DNA of 64,000 nt from Crambe crambe (taxonomy: Eukaryota > Porifera > Demospongiae > Poecilosclerida > Crambeidae): positions 1,674,001 through 1,738,000 of the forward strand of contig OZ004586.1 in assembly GCA_963924555.1 (NCBI GenBank), given 5' to 3'. Under the pieces are notes generated by a model. That model did no database searches. It was not told the origin of the DNA and worked only from the letters and a program-made list of their open reading frames with translations. Of this stretch, positions 33,401-44,649 are shown piece by piece; the stretch's first letter is position 1; the number at the start of each line of letters is the position of its first letter. A program made the translations under genes and the position numbers.

Positions 33401-35666
33401 AGAACCCCGAATCAGGACACTTCTCAATATCTTATCGCCATTTCTTTCTCTCTTGTAGGCCTCTGCTATGCATAGAGTACCCATGGGACCCGATCAGGTC
33501 CCTACGAGCACGCCTCCAATCCTCGAGGGAGTTCCTTCCACGCATTTCACACCCCCTCACCATGCCCACCCACGTATGGGAGGAGATATATCCCTGATGG
33601 GATATCCTCCTGACATGCAAGGTAAAGGTTATGGTCTAATTATATTGATTATTGATTGGTTCTGACTAGCTATATATTATCTTCTTACTTAAATGAAATT
33701 TGACTGCATGTCCAGAGTCTCCCCTTAGCTGTACTTTCAAACAGGGTGCTTAAGTATATTCATGAGAATATAATTCAAGTTAGTGCCATAGACCCAGCCC
33801 ACTTTCTTTGAAGTTCTATATCCAAACAGGGTTGTCCCGCCCTGCGTTTAGTATACTGGGGGAAACACTGATGTCAATTATTGAAACCTAGTAAAATGGT
33901 GGTAAATTGGCTCAAACATCGGCTACTGATTGTTTGTTTGGTATCAGCTGAAAGTGACACCCATTGCTCTCATTCCATCAGATTTACTACATAATCAACT
34001 GTTACGCAGTGGAACCTGTAACGAGACCACCTCTCTATCATGTCCCAATAGCATCTATTCCAGCTACAGTGAAACCTGTTCACTTGGTAATGAGACCACC
34101 TCTCTATCATGTCCCAATAGCACCTATTCCAGCTACAGTGAAACCTGTTCACTCTACAATGAGACCACCTCCATGTCCCAATAGCACTGAATAGAACCTA
34201 TATATTCACTTTGTAATGAAACACCTCTATTAAGGCCACTTCCCCATGTCCATGAAACCTGACTACCCTAAGTGTAAATGAGACCACCTCCGTATTGAAG
34301 GTCCCAATAGCACCTATTCCAGATGTTTTCAACCTCCCTAAATGAGACCACCTCCATATTAAGGCCACTTAGTGGTTGCAGTGTGCATGATTTCACTCCA
34401 ATGGTCTCAGTGTCTCACTTAGATGAATTTTGGTCGAGCTTTGGTTGGGCAAATTTCCTTAAATAGTCAGTCAGGAAGATGACAAGTGACCTTGCGTATA
34501 ATTTTAGAGCAATTATATCATGTTTTGCAGTGGGAAGATAATCACTATTGCTATTTGGCATCAGAAGCGTATTCAGTTCTAGGTGTTGGATTGGAGGTGC
34601 TTTTGGAACCTGTCAGTAATGGGATTTGGGACCAAGCATTTTGTCCATTGTAGAGAGAGGTGTCTTTTTAAAAAAAAACCTTAAAAAAACAAACAAAACA
34701 GATAATCACTATAATAATTGGTCCTCAACTAAGTGTCCAGATTATCCTTGGAGGTCTCACTCTGTTTCTCTATAATTTTTCAGGGGGTCCAGTGTTATCA
34801 CATGGAGGGGGCATGGATCAAGTACCCCCAGACGCTTCTGCTCATTACACTTCCCCTGGAGGACTATTTATCCCTGCTTTCTCTCCTGAACAACAACTCC
34901 ATGCCCAACAACAACAACACAAACAACAAATACAGCAACAACAACAACAACAACAACAACAAAAACAACAGAAGCAGCAGCAGCAGCAACAGTTACCAAG
35001 GGGAGGGGCCCACATTCAAACGATAGGAAAATCCCGTAGTCAAGCTATACCCATTCTTCCTCCTCCTAAAGTAAGTAATGCTGAATCAGCAGAAAATGTG
35101 TTATTTTTTTTTATTAAACTTGTACTCTTTGCAGGAATAATGAAATTTTATACAGTAGGGACAGTTGGAAAAAAACCAATTATGATTATTTATAAACTAT
35201 AACTTGTTTGTTTGTTTACATATCTTCCTGTTTTGTACACAAGTAAGTTGTTTGTTATAAGAATAACTCTAAGTTTCTACTTCTCATCAAAAACCTTCTT
35301 AGCAGAAAATGAGGGAATAATTGCATTGTACATCGTGCTACTGAGTCACAGTGGCTTTACTTTTGAGGCAAGATGGCTATAACTATTATAGAAAAGTGCA
35401 CAGAATTTTCAGTGTCATTCTTAATGGCATGTATGCTTAATTGCTGGCATGTCCTGGATGCCTATATAGGGGAGAGGATACTTCAATATCTATTCCTTTA
35501 TTTTCCTGGAATAACTTCCTAAAGTAATAACTCTCGTTACAATTCCTGTATGTGAGCAGGACATACTGTATCATCATCATCACGACTTCTTTTTTTTTGT
35601 TTTGAACAGCACAGATGTCACAGCTTCCCTTATGGTAATTTAGTTATCGCATGGATGGTTTTTTGA
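27432..35666 (+). CDS. CASC3: CASC3 / Barentsz (MLN51), exon-junction-complex core factor, 12 exons
   Basis: Exons: 27432-27609, 28201-28889, 28934-29040, 29108-29213, 30158-30183, 30666-30812, 31097-31747, 31818-32716, 32880-33145, 33459-33621, 34784-35070, 35610-35666; phases agree throughout. Residues about 60-289 are extremely Glu-rich. Residues 290-369 carry the SELOR region that binds eIF4A3 in known CASC3 ([33 protein letters not shown]). Residues about 369-635 are an RGG/RRGD-rich tract containing four 25-26-residue tandem units (31,191-31,490). Then follow Ser/Pro-rich linkers, a Met/Gln/Ala region and a poly-Gln tract (34,905-34,990). At about 1,190 residues it is much longer than the vertebrate protein, owing to the acidic and RGG insertions. 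The last exon (18 residues) is weakly supported; the frame could instead run past 35,070. Confidence 0.88.
29308..29452. mobile_element. Small element with about 50-bp inverted repeats
   Basis: Left arm TACAATGGATTTACGGTCCG and right arm (complement TACAGTGGATTTATGCTCCG) pair over roughly 50 bases with few mismatches. It lies in a CASC3 intron. Confidence 0.75.
29512..29615. repeat. Tandem repeat, about 43-base unit
   Basis: Two and a half copies of a unit beginning GTAGGATTGCTTTCCAATTA, in a CASC3 intron. Confidence 0.85.
30870..31075. repeat. Degenerate (ATGCATGC)-type minisatellite
   Basis: Repeated CATGCATGTGCATGCAGTCAC phrases, alternating purine/pyrimidine, filling the intron before the RGG exon of CASC3. 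Confidence 0.8.
31191..31490 (+). repeat. CASC3: Coding tandem repeat (75/75/78 bases) in CASC3
   Basis: Copies start at 31,191, 31,266, 31,341 and 31,419. In the spliced frame each unit reads [14 protein letters not shown] plus [10 protein letters not shown]. All steps are multiples of three, so the frame is kept while copy number varies. The long open frames in the other five frames are artefacts of this composition. Confidence 0.9.
33714..33873. mobile_element. Small inverted-repeat element (copy 2 of 2)
   Basis: Matches 10,328-10,455. Begins CAGAGTCTCCCCTTAGCTGT and ends GTATACTGGGGGAAACACTG, so the termini are imperfect inverted repeats. It lies in a CASC3 intron. Confidence 0.65.
34000..34340. 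repeat. Tandem repeat of a GAGACCACCTC-type unit
   Basis: Units of about 74 bases (TGAGACCACCTCTCTATCAT followed by CCCAATAGCACCTATTCCAG), first two or three nearly identical and later ones decayed. In a CASC3 intron. Confidence 0.85.
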
Positions 35667-37380
35667 CATCTTGCATTGAACATTACAGAGCCTGGTTCTT
35701 TTCCAGTGAAACCTCCACATAGTGGACAATGACCTTTAATTCATACAGAGATTGTCCTCTTTTGGAGGTGGTTATGTATAGTGTGTGGTTTGGTTTGGTT
35801 TTCTTTGTCCTCTTTCGGAGTGTCTTTCATCAGAGGTTGTCTGGCCAATCAAATCAAAGAGCCTTTATTTACAGAAATCATCCACTCCTCAAAAATGTCC
35901 TTACGAGGAATTGGAAATACTCCATAATGATCATTGTTTATTTTCAACTATTGTGAGGTTTATAATGTTTTATCTAGACAGATTGCATATTCAGAACCAT
36001 GTGTGTGATTATGCCATATAAAGGCTTCCTTGTGAAGCCCATTTCAATGGATACCCTCACCCCCACCACTCACGTGCACATTGCCCACCCTAACTGCTTT
36101 CCCACAATAACATAACATGACTGCAGTTCCTTGTTCTTATTAACCTGGAGATATGTAACTTTCATTGCCTCTGTACTTGCCATTATAATTTTACATGAAC
36201 CCACTTCCTCTGATAGACCAATTCCTTTCTTTTTAAGTCCATTCTTGGAAGTGATTCTTTGTTTTCTTGCAAACTAGATGCTCAGACTAACTGCAACAAG
36301 CACCATGGCAATTAATTAGACATCCTACATTAATTTTTTAACTACTCTGATAATAATGGCAACTCCCTTTTTGATTAACAGCATTTTCTGAGGAACAGAG
36401 TGAAGAGTTAGGTTCCTACTGAGTACTGGCAGTTTCAAACTTCCATACAGAATTCCTCGTTGATGATCAAGAATTTCAAAAATCAATCCCCAGCACGACA
36501 AAGTTTCACAAGATTCCCCGCACCTAACAAATATCTTTGTTACCATGACTATCATCAGGGTTGTCATTAATTTTTATGACAATTATATAAACTGATAATT
36601 CAATGATGACGCAAAAAAGAAGAAAAGAAGAACTAGAAATGAATAATTATGTCATTTGGCATCAGTGACATCGCATTACATCACGCTCCTTTCTGGGAGA
36701 CTTCAATGTAGGGCATGCCATATTTGTACTAGTGGTGGGAAAAAATTGAATAACAAGATAGTAGAGTAGAGTGTACATGCAGCCTTAGTAATGTGATTAT
36801 GGGCACGGCTATGCAAGGGTACATTCCAATGGGGCTGTAGAGTGTCACCCAGCAATGACTTTTGTTGATGTTTTGGTGAATTTTATACAGTATAATTCTA
36901 CTCGCTCATGGCCATGGGATGACTATTATCAGCTGCCCAAATATGCTTAATATTCATCTTTGAGCTGTAGCTGAATCTGGTGTGTCTATGTACAAGCTAC
37001 TTCAAGTGAACTCTCTCTCTATATTCAGTATTTTTCAATCTGCTAATCTCTGAAGAGTTCCAAAGTGCCTAATATTATAAAGGTTCCGATTAACTGTTTA
37101 GTTACAGGGGAGGGGGCGGGGTTCCAAACATCAGAAGTGACATGGCTATTTCAACATTTAATTACCTTCATAGCACAGGTATGACCTAGATACTCCATTC
37201 TCAACCTAGAACTGCAGAAAGACACCAATACAGTAACGAGATATCTCAACAGCAAAATCTAAGCTCTACACAGTTAGTGTAGGGACTTCAATGAAAAAAA
37301 GAATAAACTGATTCACTTTGGATACCTCGTATGCATTCATACATAATCTAAGCTCTACTCTGTCTAAGTCACTGTTAGCC
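35667..37380. other. Convergent spacer CASC3 / ACER3; no gene seen
   Basis: Contains a fragment of the dispersed repeat family (35,700-35,860). The minus-strand open frame at 36,325-36,567 could be a distant last ACER3 exon (it follows a TTTGTTAG acceptor and keeps phase), but its residues do not clearly match the family. Confidence 0.4.
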
Positions 37381-37500
37381 TATTGAGACGGAGAAAATCA
37401 ACTTTCCTGTACTGTAGCTTGTATGCATTCATGCACAGCATTAGAGATATAGTGTAGTTGAGTAGTCTTCTTTTTTTTTTCTAGGCTCCTACCTACCTAC

Positions 37501-40500
37501 CTGAGCACCAGATGACAATATGTTCCTATGGCGGCCAGACAGTGCCACCAGGCATGGAATTGAGTGATGAAACCCACCATAGAGTGGGTTGACCTGAAGG
37601 ATCTGTCCAGAAATAAAGAAAAAAAGATTACAGTAGAACATGCTCTGAAAGAGGACAAATTGACTACCTTTGTATATGTGACAGTCGAGGGTAGAAATCA
37701 AACTTTATTCATGTTTTAGTCAAAGTTTACTTTTGTCTTGACTGATGATTTACAATAAAATTTTCTGCCCTTTTGTCGAACCTTTTTTTTTTTTTTTTTT
37801 TTCAAAAGTAGAAAGCGTGAATAAAGTTTCTACCCTTGACTGTCACACATACGTACATACACTCTATATTTAAAAATAACTTCCAAAAGAGAACGACCTT
37901 TCTACAAAGGACAAAGGACTGTGTCCATTATTCACTGTCAATTATAGCTCAGATTACAATAGGAACCAGATCAGCTTCTGGCCACTTCCTAATGGAAGTA
38001 TCGGTGACCTGGACCACCAGTCATTTTCCAAGGAAATGGCTAATGGATAAAATATCGAATATCTAACTGAATTTTGCCTTGAAACGTGCATGGCCGGATT
38101 TCCGTTATGATACACACAAAACAAGGGAAACTTATTATGGCTCACACACAAATAAATATTAATTTGCATGCATGATCAATTCTTGCTTATGATATTTCGC
38201 AATAAGCACTTGTACCATTGATTTAAATTTGACCTCTGTAATGAGACCACCTCCATTAAGAGCCCACCTTGCACCTTTTGGTGGCCCAGAGGTAGGTTCA
38301 CTTTTCACTGTACTATATGTAATCAAGTCAGACCATTTACTATTTTAAACTCTTGTACAAATTAGTTATTCAATATTGCTCTACCTGAAAGAAGGGCAGA
38401 AGTGATTGTCTATGTTCCATAGGATGAAAGCCAGCAAGTACAAAGAGAAGGAAAATACAGCAAATGCCATATACTTCCACCTGCTGTATTTCCTGTGCAC
38501 ATGATTAGAAGATTATAAAGGGTCATTTAATTATTGCACTCATAATAAAGAGCTCGTGCACAGCACGTGGAAAACTAGTAAGTAAGTTATTTATGTCATG
38601 CAAGTCAAGAGAATCCTAACTGTTATATCCGAAGGGGGTTGGGAAAAAGACAGCCCGGTATACACACATTGACTGAAAAATGTACCAGAAATTCTGGTAC
38701 TTATAAGTTAAGTTATGCACAATTTGTACCAGGGGCCATCTTTTCCTTTCCCCTTCCCCACAGCCCTTCCGATGGTCTGGGGGCGCAGTGGAGACTACAG
38801 TGTAGGAATCTATGTAGGACGCCCTGTGGTCTATTATTAGGATGTCCTATGGTCAATTAATAAAGTGGCCTAGGAAATTCATGTCCCTAATTCAATACAG
38901 GGTGGTCTCATTAGATACAAAATACCAGAACTTGCTATCATACCAGAGTTCATTATCATACCAGAGTTTATTCAATGTGCTACCATATTTGATAAAATTC
39001 AATGTGCTATCATATTCAATGTGCTATCATGCCAGAGCTTACTCAATGACATTTTGCTATCATACCAGAGGTTATTCGATGACATTTTGCTATCATACTA
39101 GAGTTTATTCAATGTGCTATCATACCAGAGTTTATTCGATTAAATTCAATGTGCCAGAGCTTATTCAATGACATTGTGCTATCATACCAGAGGTTATCTG
39201 ATTCAATTCAATTCAATGTGCTATAATATATATCAGATTTCCCCATAACTCACACTAGATTCTTAAAGCCCAAGAATGCGATAGCGATCACCATTAAGGC
39301 ATATGCCACCTACAGAGACACAAAAGAACAGTATAAAAGAAGCAAGCATTATGGATTAGTGCAGGATATAATTATTTCACCTCATGAAATGTTGGGTCAT
39401 TGATGATAATGTATACCTGTCACAATGAAAATAAAATAAGAGCATGTTAATATGTCGACCCTTTACCAAATATAATATTCCTCACCAGTGACACTATAAC
39501 TGTGTAGGCAATTAAGACAGATGTCTTGACATACGTCCAGGTACTATGGTGTCCTCTTACTTCCCCCATTTCTTGTCTATAATGTTTTGAGGGAATAAGA
39601 CAAGCATCAGATCTAATATTTTATCAATGGGAGACCCTCTCCTTCCTAGTAAGGGATACAGTACATAACTTGCCTTGCAATGCATACCATAATTATAGTA
39701 AAAAAAAATTTGTGGTGTAAAATTTTCGTGGTTTTTAAAAGGAAATTCGTGGAATGTTCGATTATAGGACTCTGAAAGAGAAAAAAACTTCTCGACAAAG
39801 AACAATATAATGATTATACACTTGTATACAAAATAACCTCCAAAAGAGGACAACCTTCTCTACAAAAAAAGAAGAAAAAAAAAAGGTTGGGTCTGAAGAG
39901 TGTCTATGATTCCACTGGACTTCAATTTTGCAGAACTACGAAACTTTTACCCTCCACAAAATTTTCTCACTATGCTCTGAATAATGGACACACTTGGGAT
40001 CCAGTCTTTTGTCCTTCGTAGAGAGGTTGTCCTCTTTTGGATTAGTATAGAGTGTATATACAAAAGGTATTGTTGAGACTTTTGGAATGTCCTTTATCGG
40101 ATTTGGTGTGATATTTCTCACATGTCTGGTGTATTGGTGAGTACAACATGGAACAATAGAGTCCACTCCCTCGTTAAAGGGACACCTTGTGTGTTGTTGT
40201 TACACGCACATAATTTAAGTGGAAGCTCTTTTGTGACACTTACAGTGCAAAAAGCATGAAGGCCGACAAGATCAGCATGGGAAGCTCATCCAATAGCTGC
40301 AAGGAGGGGAGGAGGAGGAGGAGGAGGGAGAGGAGGAGGAGGAGGAGGGAGAGGGGGAGGGAGGAGAGGGAGGGAGGAGGGAAGGAGGAGGAGAGGGAGG
40401 AAGGAGGGAAGGAGGAGGAGAGAGGGAAGGAGGAGGAGAGGGAGGGGGAGGGAAGGAGGGGAGGAGAGGGAGGGGGAAGGGAGGGAGGAGAGGGAGGGGG

Positions 40501-41304
40501 AGGGAAGGAGGAGGAGAGGGAGGGAGGAGGACGGGAAGGGGAGTATGAGGGAAGGAGTAGAGGGGAGGGTGGGAGTGGATGAAGAGAGGGAGGAGGAGGA
40601 GGAAGGAGATGAAGGAATGCAATTACTTACATGAAAGTGATGATGATAAACTTACTTGCATGCTCAGCTTGAGGGTAGCATGGAACAGAAACGAGCCAAT
40701 GCCAAGAACTTCACAAAATACATCATCATAAATCTACACCCTATGCTAGCCTCAGACACAAAGTCTGTATTAATTTTAGCGAGCAAATTTCACTTAAAAG
40801 GGGAATGGCATTATGCCCCAGGGGGTGTGGCACCTATCATTGTTCCTATGTCCACATACCTACCTAAGAGTACAACATAGCAGAAGAGGTAGCGGGCTTC
40901 AAACTTATACTTGACTGTGTACCAGATTCCAACAAAGGCCGGGATGATAAACAGGAGGTTGGTCATGGTGTTCCCTGGTTATGGATCGGGAATAGGATAC
41001 GTGTGTCATGGAATGGGAGAAGTGAGGAATAACGATAGAATGGAATAGAAATGAATATGTGTGTGTTATGGAATGGGAGCGATGTATGGAATAATGGAAT
41101 TAAAATGAAGGAAACACAGCCAAAGTACCAATATGCATTGCAATAATTGCGGGAGTGGCTAGCTAGGGATTTATAGTGTTACTTACATAGTTCCGCGATG
41201 AGTAAAGTAGTGATATAGTTTTCCTCGCACCAGTCCAGAGTGGAGGTAGGAGGACCCCAGACTCCAGTTCTCTGCCCGTGTTCAGAGGCGATATAAGGAG
41301 GCAT
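37501..41304 (-). CDS. ACER3: Alkaline ceramidase 3, nine exons (last exon uncertain)
   Basis: Exons: 41187-41304, 40864-40974, 40656-40708, 40244-40296, 39486-39576, 39381-39416, 39254-39309, 38385-38483, 37501-37602; phases agree. The start reads STLDWCEENY and AELWNTMTNL as in ACER3. The catalytic Zn site residues are present: GSFLFHATLK (Ser and first His), LLDELPM (Asp), and QFHAWWH (two His). Several hydrophobic segments match the seven-helix fold, and LWNIDNHFC precedes the last His pair. The enzyme hydrolyses ceramides with unsaturated acyl chains in ER/Golgi membranes. The 239 residues rebuilt lack only the short cytosolic end; candidate final exons lie at about 37,380-37,420 (YSTGKLIFSVSIG) or 36,325-36,567. 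Confidence 0.9.
37855..37935 (-). mobile_element. Dispersed small repeat, copy
   Basis: Minus-strand match to the GTGGAACCTC-ended family (AATGGACACAGTCCTTTGTC, then AGGTCGTTCTCTTTTGGAAG). Confidence 0.55.
38885..39235. repeat. Irregular tandem repeat in an ACER3 intron
   Basis: About ten copies of GTGCTATCATACCAGAG(T/C)TTATTC with spacers such as AATGACATTTT; unit 25-36 bases. Confidence 0.9.
39770..40100. mobile_element. Two facing copies of the dispersed small repeat
   Basis: One copy on the minus strand (39,770-39,920) and one on the plus strand (39,985-40,100, GGACACACTTGGGATCCAGT then TAGAGAGGTTGTCCTCTTTT) face each other in one ACER3 intron. Confidence 0.65.
40300..40612. repeat. GGA-rich array at an ACER3 3' splice site
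   Basis: About 310 bases of GGAGGAGGG-type units. In the transcript it is a C/T tract ending CCTCCTTGCAG at the exon starting at 40,296. Open frames over it are artefacts. Confidence 0.95.
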
Positions 41305-41434
41305 GGCAGCTATTATTTTAAAAGTTGCTTTAATTATATACAGCTATATATGGTTAGACGCGTGACGACGCTTTACCATTTTATTTATTTATTTTACACT
41401 TTTATTAACTAGCTGCTAAGCAAACAGTCAGCAG

Positions 41435-42427
41435 TTATGGTTCTTCTTTATCACTCTCCTTTGCAGATGATACTTCATTTGTTGTCTTACTCGACTTTCC
41501 AGACAAAATATCTTCGAGACTGACTTTGCTTCCTTCACCCGTCTTTGATTTCGGAGACTCTAGGCGTTTTTCACTTCCTTCAGAAAAAATATCTTTGAGA
41601 CTGACTTTGCTTCCTTCGCTTGTCTTTGATTTTGCAGACTCCGGGCGTTTTTCACTTCCTTCGGACGACATATCTTTGATACTGACTCTGCTTCCTTCGC
41701 TTGATTTTGCAGACCCCTCCCGTTTTTCAGTCTTACTTGACTTTGCAGATAAAATATCTCTGCTTTGTTCTCTTCTCCTATTTGATTTTGCAGAGTCATC
41801 CTGTTGTTCACTTTCTGCATCTTCATCATATTCTTTATTCGTTGTTTTACTCCCCTTTTCAGACAGTGTGTCTTCATCCTGTGTATCTGTTGCCACACGT
41901 CCTTCAATTCCTTCAACGCTTATACTTACAGTCTGTGCTTTTTCTAACAGTTCATTCCTTTTCTTAACTTCTTCCTCTTTCTTTCCCTCCTTTCCACGCA
42001 CCTCCTCTATGGCCATTTTGATAGCTTGCTCAGTCCCGTCTTCTCGTAACTGATTGGCCAAATCTAATGCTTCCTCGTATGCCTCCACTGCAGCTTCAGA
42101 ATCACCCAAACGACCTGAAAGTAATGCAAGAGAGACTCATTGTAGAAATATTGTCGAGGACACTCTGTCCTCTAACACAATTGATATGCTAATTCACTTG
42201 GTCCTAACTTGATAAACTTACTTTGGACCTGAGCCACAAGCATACCAGCATTGAGCTGCCACATCTGGTCATTACATTGCTTTGCAGCTTTGAGTGATTT
42301 CTGACCCAGCTCAAGAGCCTCATCTAGATCCCCTAGCTCCAGCTGGCACCTCCCTAGCTCATGATGGAGCCATGCACTCTCCTCTGTTGTGGTAATCAGA
42401 GGTAGCTTCTTGCCCCAGCTAAATAGA

Positions 42428-42482
<55 letters not shown>

Positions 42483-44649
42483 ATAGATAATAGATTAGTA
42501 ACTTACTATACTGATGCTTTCCTGAAGTCTCCTATGACAGCATACACTCGTCCTATATTGTCTAGGGCTCGGGATTTGATCTCAACATGTTGTCTGTGAG
42601 AATATTATAAATAGCTATTAATATTATTTTTCAGCCTGAAGGAATAGGGGTGGTTTCACACATCAAAGGCATAGTAGGCCCTTATACTTAATGCTTGGGA
42701 GAACACTGAATTTCTACTTAATAATTTTTGACTTACAGCTCTTCGCCTATCTCCAAATCCTTAAGATGATGGTTCAGGGCTAGTTCCCCCTCACCTGTCT
42801 CCAGGTGGGCATTTGCAATACAAGAATGGAGGCTTGCTACAAACTCTAGCTTATTGGGCAAGTCTTTATCGTTAAGTCCCTTCACAGTCTTCATCAACTT
42901 TTCTGCCTGTGCCAGGCTGCCTTCAGCATCACCATTAGACAGTGCTGTACAGGATAGATTATATATAATTAAAAGGACACTCTGAAAGAGGACAAAAAGA
43001 GGACAAAGGACAAAAGGCTGGGTCCTGTGTGTCTATTATTCGGAGGTTCCACTGTAAACCATACTTACCTGAATCTATGTCTTCCAAACACTTGATGACA
43101 TATTTTGTGTGATCAACTGGACCAGCACCATGCTTAGTATATAACACTCAGTCAAGGAATCTCTGATACTAATATTGTACTGATAACTATGTAGAACAAA
43201 AAATGATATAGGGAGCCAGACAGGGTAGGGATTTAGTTAGTAATATTGAGGATATCCAAATTCTCTTGGTTTAGTAGGTGGAGGTCTGAATTTTTTAAGC
43301 TCCTTTTCCCTCTTGCGAGCATAAATCGGTTTTTGCTGTCTCCAAAACTCAGTCCTGGCATCCAGGTATATTAGAGCATCCTCCGCGGCATCATAAATAG
43401 AATGGTCTTTTTGACCTAATACTAAACCTGTAGTAATATAAAGGTCATTTCATGAGGTAGAGGGGGGAAAAAGGGAGAAAAAAAAATCCTCCCATGCGGG
43501 GAATCGAACCCCGGCCACGGCGGTGAGAGCGCCGGATCCTAACCACTAGACCACATGGGAACAGGTACTGTATAGTAGACCTACTAGGGTCTTTCATGAG
43601 CTTGTCCAAGTATTCTCTGTCCGAATATAGTTCTCCCAGTAACTAGAGCAAGTGAATGAATACACAAAGTAAACCAATAACAACTCACAAATTAACAAAA
43701 CTAACTTCTTTTATAGTTTTCTCAGAAGCAACTGGCTTTCTCTCTTTCTTTTGTTGAGCAACTTGAGGCCTGAGGATCTTTTTGGTCTTTTTCTTTGCCT
43801 ATTTTTATTAGGAACTATTATAATAACTACAATCACACTACTCAGTTCCTTTAATTTACAAGATTATCCTGTTGCTGAAAGTAACTCAAGTCTCCAACTT
43901 TTTCCAATTTGCAATGATCAGGAGCTAACAGAAATGAAATTACATGAAAGATATCATGGAATCAGCAGAGCCTCCAATCATACTGATTTGATCAAAAATA
44001 CCTGGTAAACTTACTATAAACATTATAAAAAGGCTGAAAAAATCATGGTAAAATGGAGGCACTTTAGCTATATTGATCAAAGTTCACAGGTTGGAGGCAC
44101 TGAATCAACCCAGGCCCAATTTTGTACCTGGGTATGAGGCTATAAATCAGCTAGGTACACAATATCTAATTGATGACTTACTTCCTATGGAATTAATGAT
44201 TGCCTCCTGAGCTTTTTGGATCCCGAGTGTAAACTCATAGAGCTCAGGACGAATCTTGTGCCCACGATGGTAAAACACGAGAGCATTCTCAAAATTTCCC
44301 ATAGCATAGAGCACTTCTGCCTTCTGGTAGAGTCCTTTGTGGTACTTTTCATTTTCCTTGAGAGAGTCTTCTGAGTCCTTTAGAGCCAATGCAGTATTAC
44401 CCAGATGTAAGTAGCACTTGGAACGTGACACCAAACATAATTTGTCTTCAGGCTGAAATTCCAAAGCCTAATTTGCATATACTACATTAGAACTGTTGAG
44501 CTTGCTAGCTGCTATTAAAACAACTTGTAGGTTACACTTACCCTAGAAAAAGAGTCAATGGCTTTAGTGAATTGACCCTGCTTAGCTAGAATTTCTCCTT
44601 CAGCAAAGAAGATTGCGAAGGTGCCTTCGGGTTCTCCATCGTCAGACAT
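41435..44649 (-). CDS. ODAD4: Outer dynein arm docking complex subunit 4 (TTC25), 12 exons
   Basis: Exons: 44542-44649, 44182-44467, 43860-43924, 43706-43798, 43585-43642, 43256-43415, 43069-43136, 42737-42944, 42507-42593, 42222-42418, 41435-42114, plus the U12 boundary between 43256 and 43136; total 669 residues, all phases closed. The N-terminal TPRs read ARSKCYLHLG-like KCYLHLGNTALALKD, YQKAEVLYAMGNFENALVFY and RGHKIRPELYEF. Then LLGELYSDREYLDKLM, EFWRQQKPIYARKR, KSRALDNIGRVYAVIGDF and WQLNAGMLVAQVQ follow, all close to TTC25. The C-terminus (from about 444) is charged and holds 27-residue repeats around EGSKVSLKDI. The protein docks outer dynein arms on ciliary doublets, here presumably for choanocyte, larval or sperm cilia (inference). 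A tRNA gene lies in one intron. Confidence 0.95.
42422..42485. repeat. (AAAT)n microsatellite at an ODAD4 3' splice site
   Basis: About 15 AAAT units. The transcript reads (ATTT)n ending TATTTAG at the exon starting at 42,418. Confidence 0.95.
42970..43055 (-). mobile_element. Dispersed small repeat, copy
   Basis: Minus-strand GTGGAACCTCCGAATAATAG, GACCCAGCCTTTTGTCCTTT, in an ODAD4 intron. Confidence 0.65.
43137..43255 (-). other. ODAD4: U12-type AT-AC intron of ODAD4
   Basis: The upstream exon would hit an in-frame TAA and no GT donor is available. Splicing at ATATCCTCA (43,255 down) to an AC acceptor (43,137) restores the frame as EFG-KHGAG. TTCCTTGAC, an exact minor-spliceosome branch consensus, lies at 43,159-43,151, about 14 bases before the acceptor. 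Donor, branch and terminal dinucleotides all fit the minor class. Confidence 0.85.
43489..43561 (-). tRNA. tRNA-Glu (anticodon CTC)
   Basis: On the minus strand a full cloverleaf: acceptor TCCCATG/CATGGGA, D-arm with TGGTCTAGTGG (A box), anticodon stem CGGCG/CGCCG around CTCTCAC, and a T-arm CGGGG-TTCGATT-CCCCG (B box). Discriminator G. A run of T after the 3' end is a Pol III terminator. No intron. The gene lies in an ODAD4 intron, same strand. Confidence 0.95.

Noticed and set aside
33930..34194. Open frames with [24 protein letters not shown] repeats
   Set aside because: Translation of a tandem repeat in a CASC3 intron.
40256..40622. Open frames of about 110 residues on both strands
   Set aside because: Translation of the GGA array in an ACER3 intron; the true small exon is 40,244-40,296.
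43744..43800. ODAD4 exon start placed at 43,792 instead of 43,798
   Set aside because: Once the small exon 43,860-43,924 was found, phase 0 was required; both acceptors keep phase, and the TAG acceptor at 43,798 follows a better tract.
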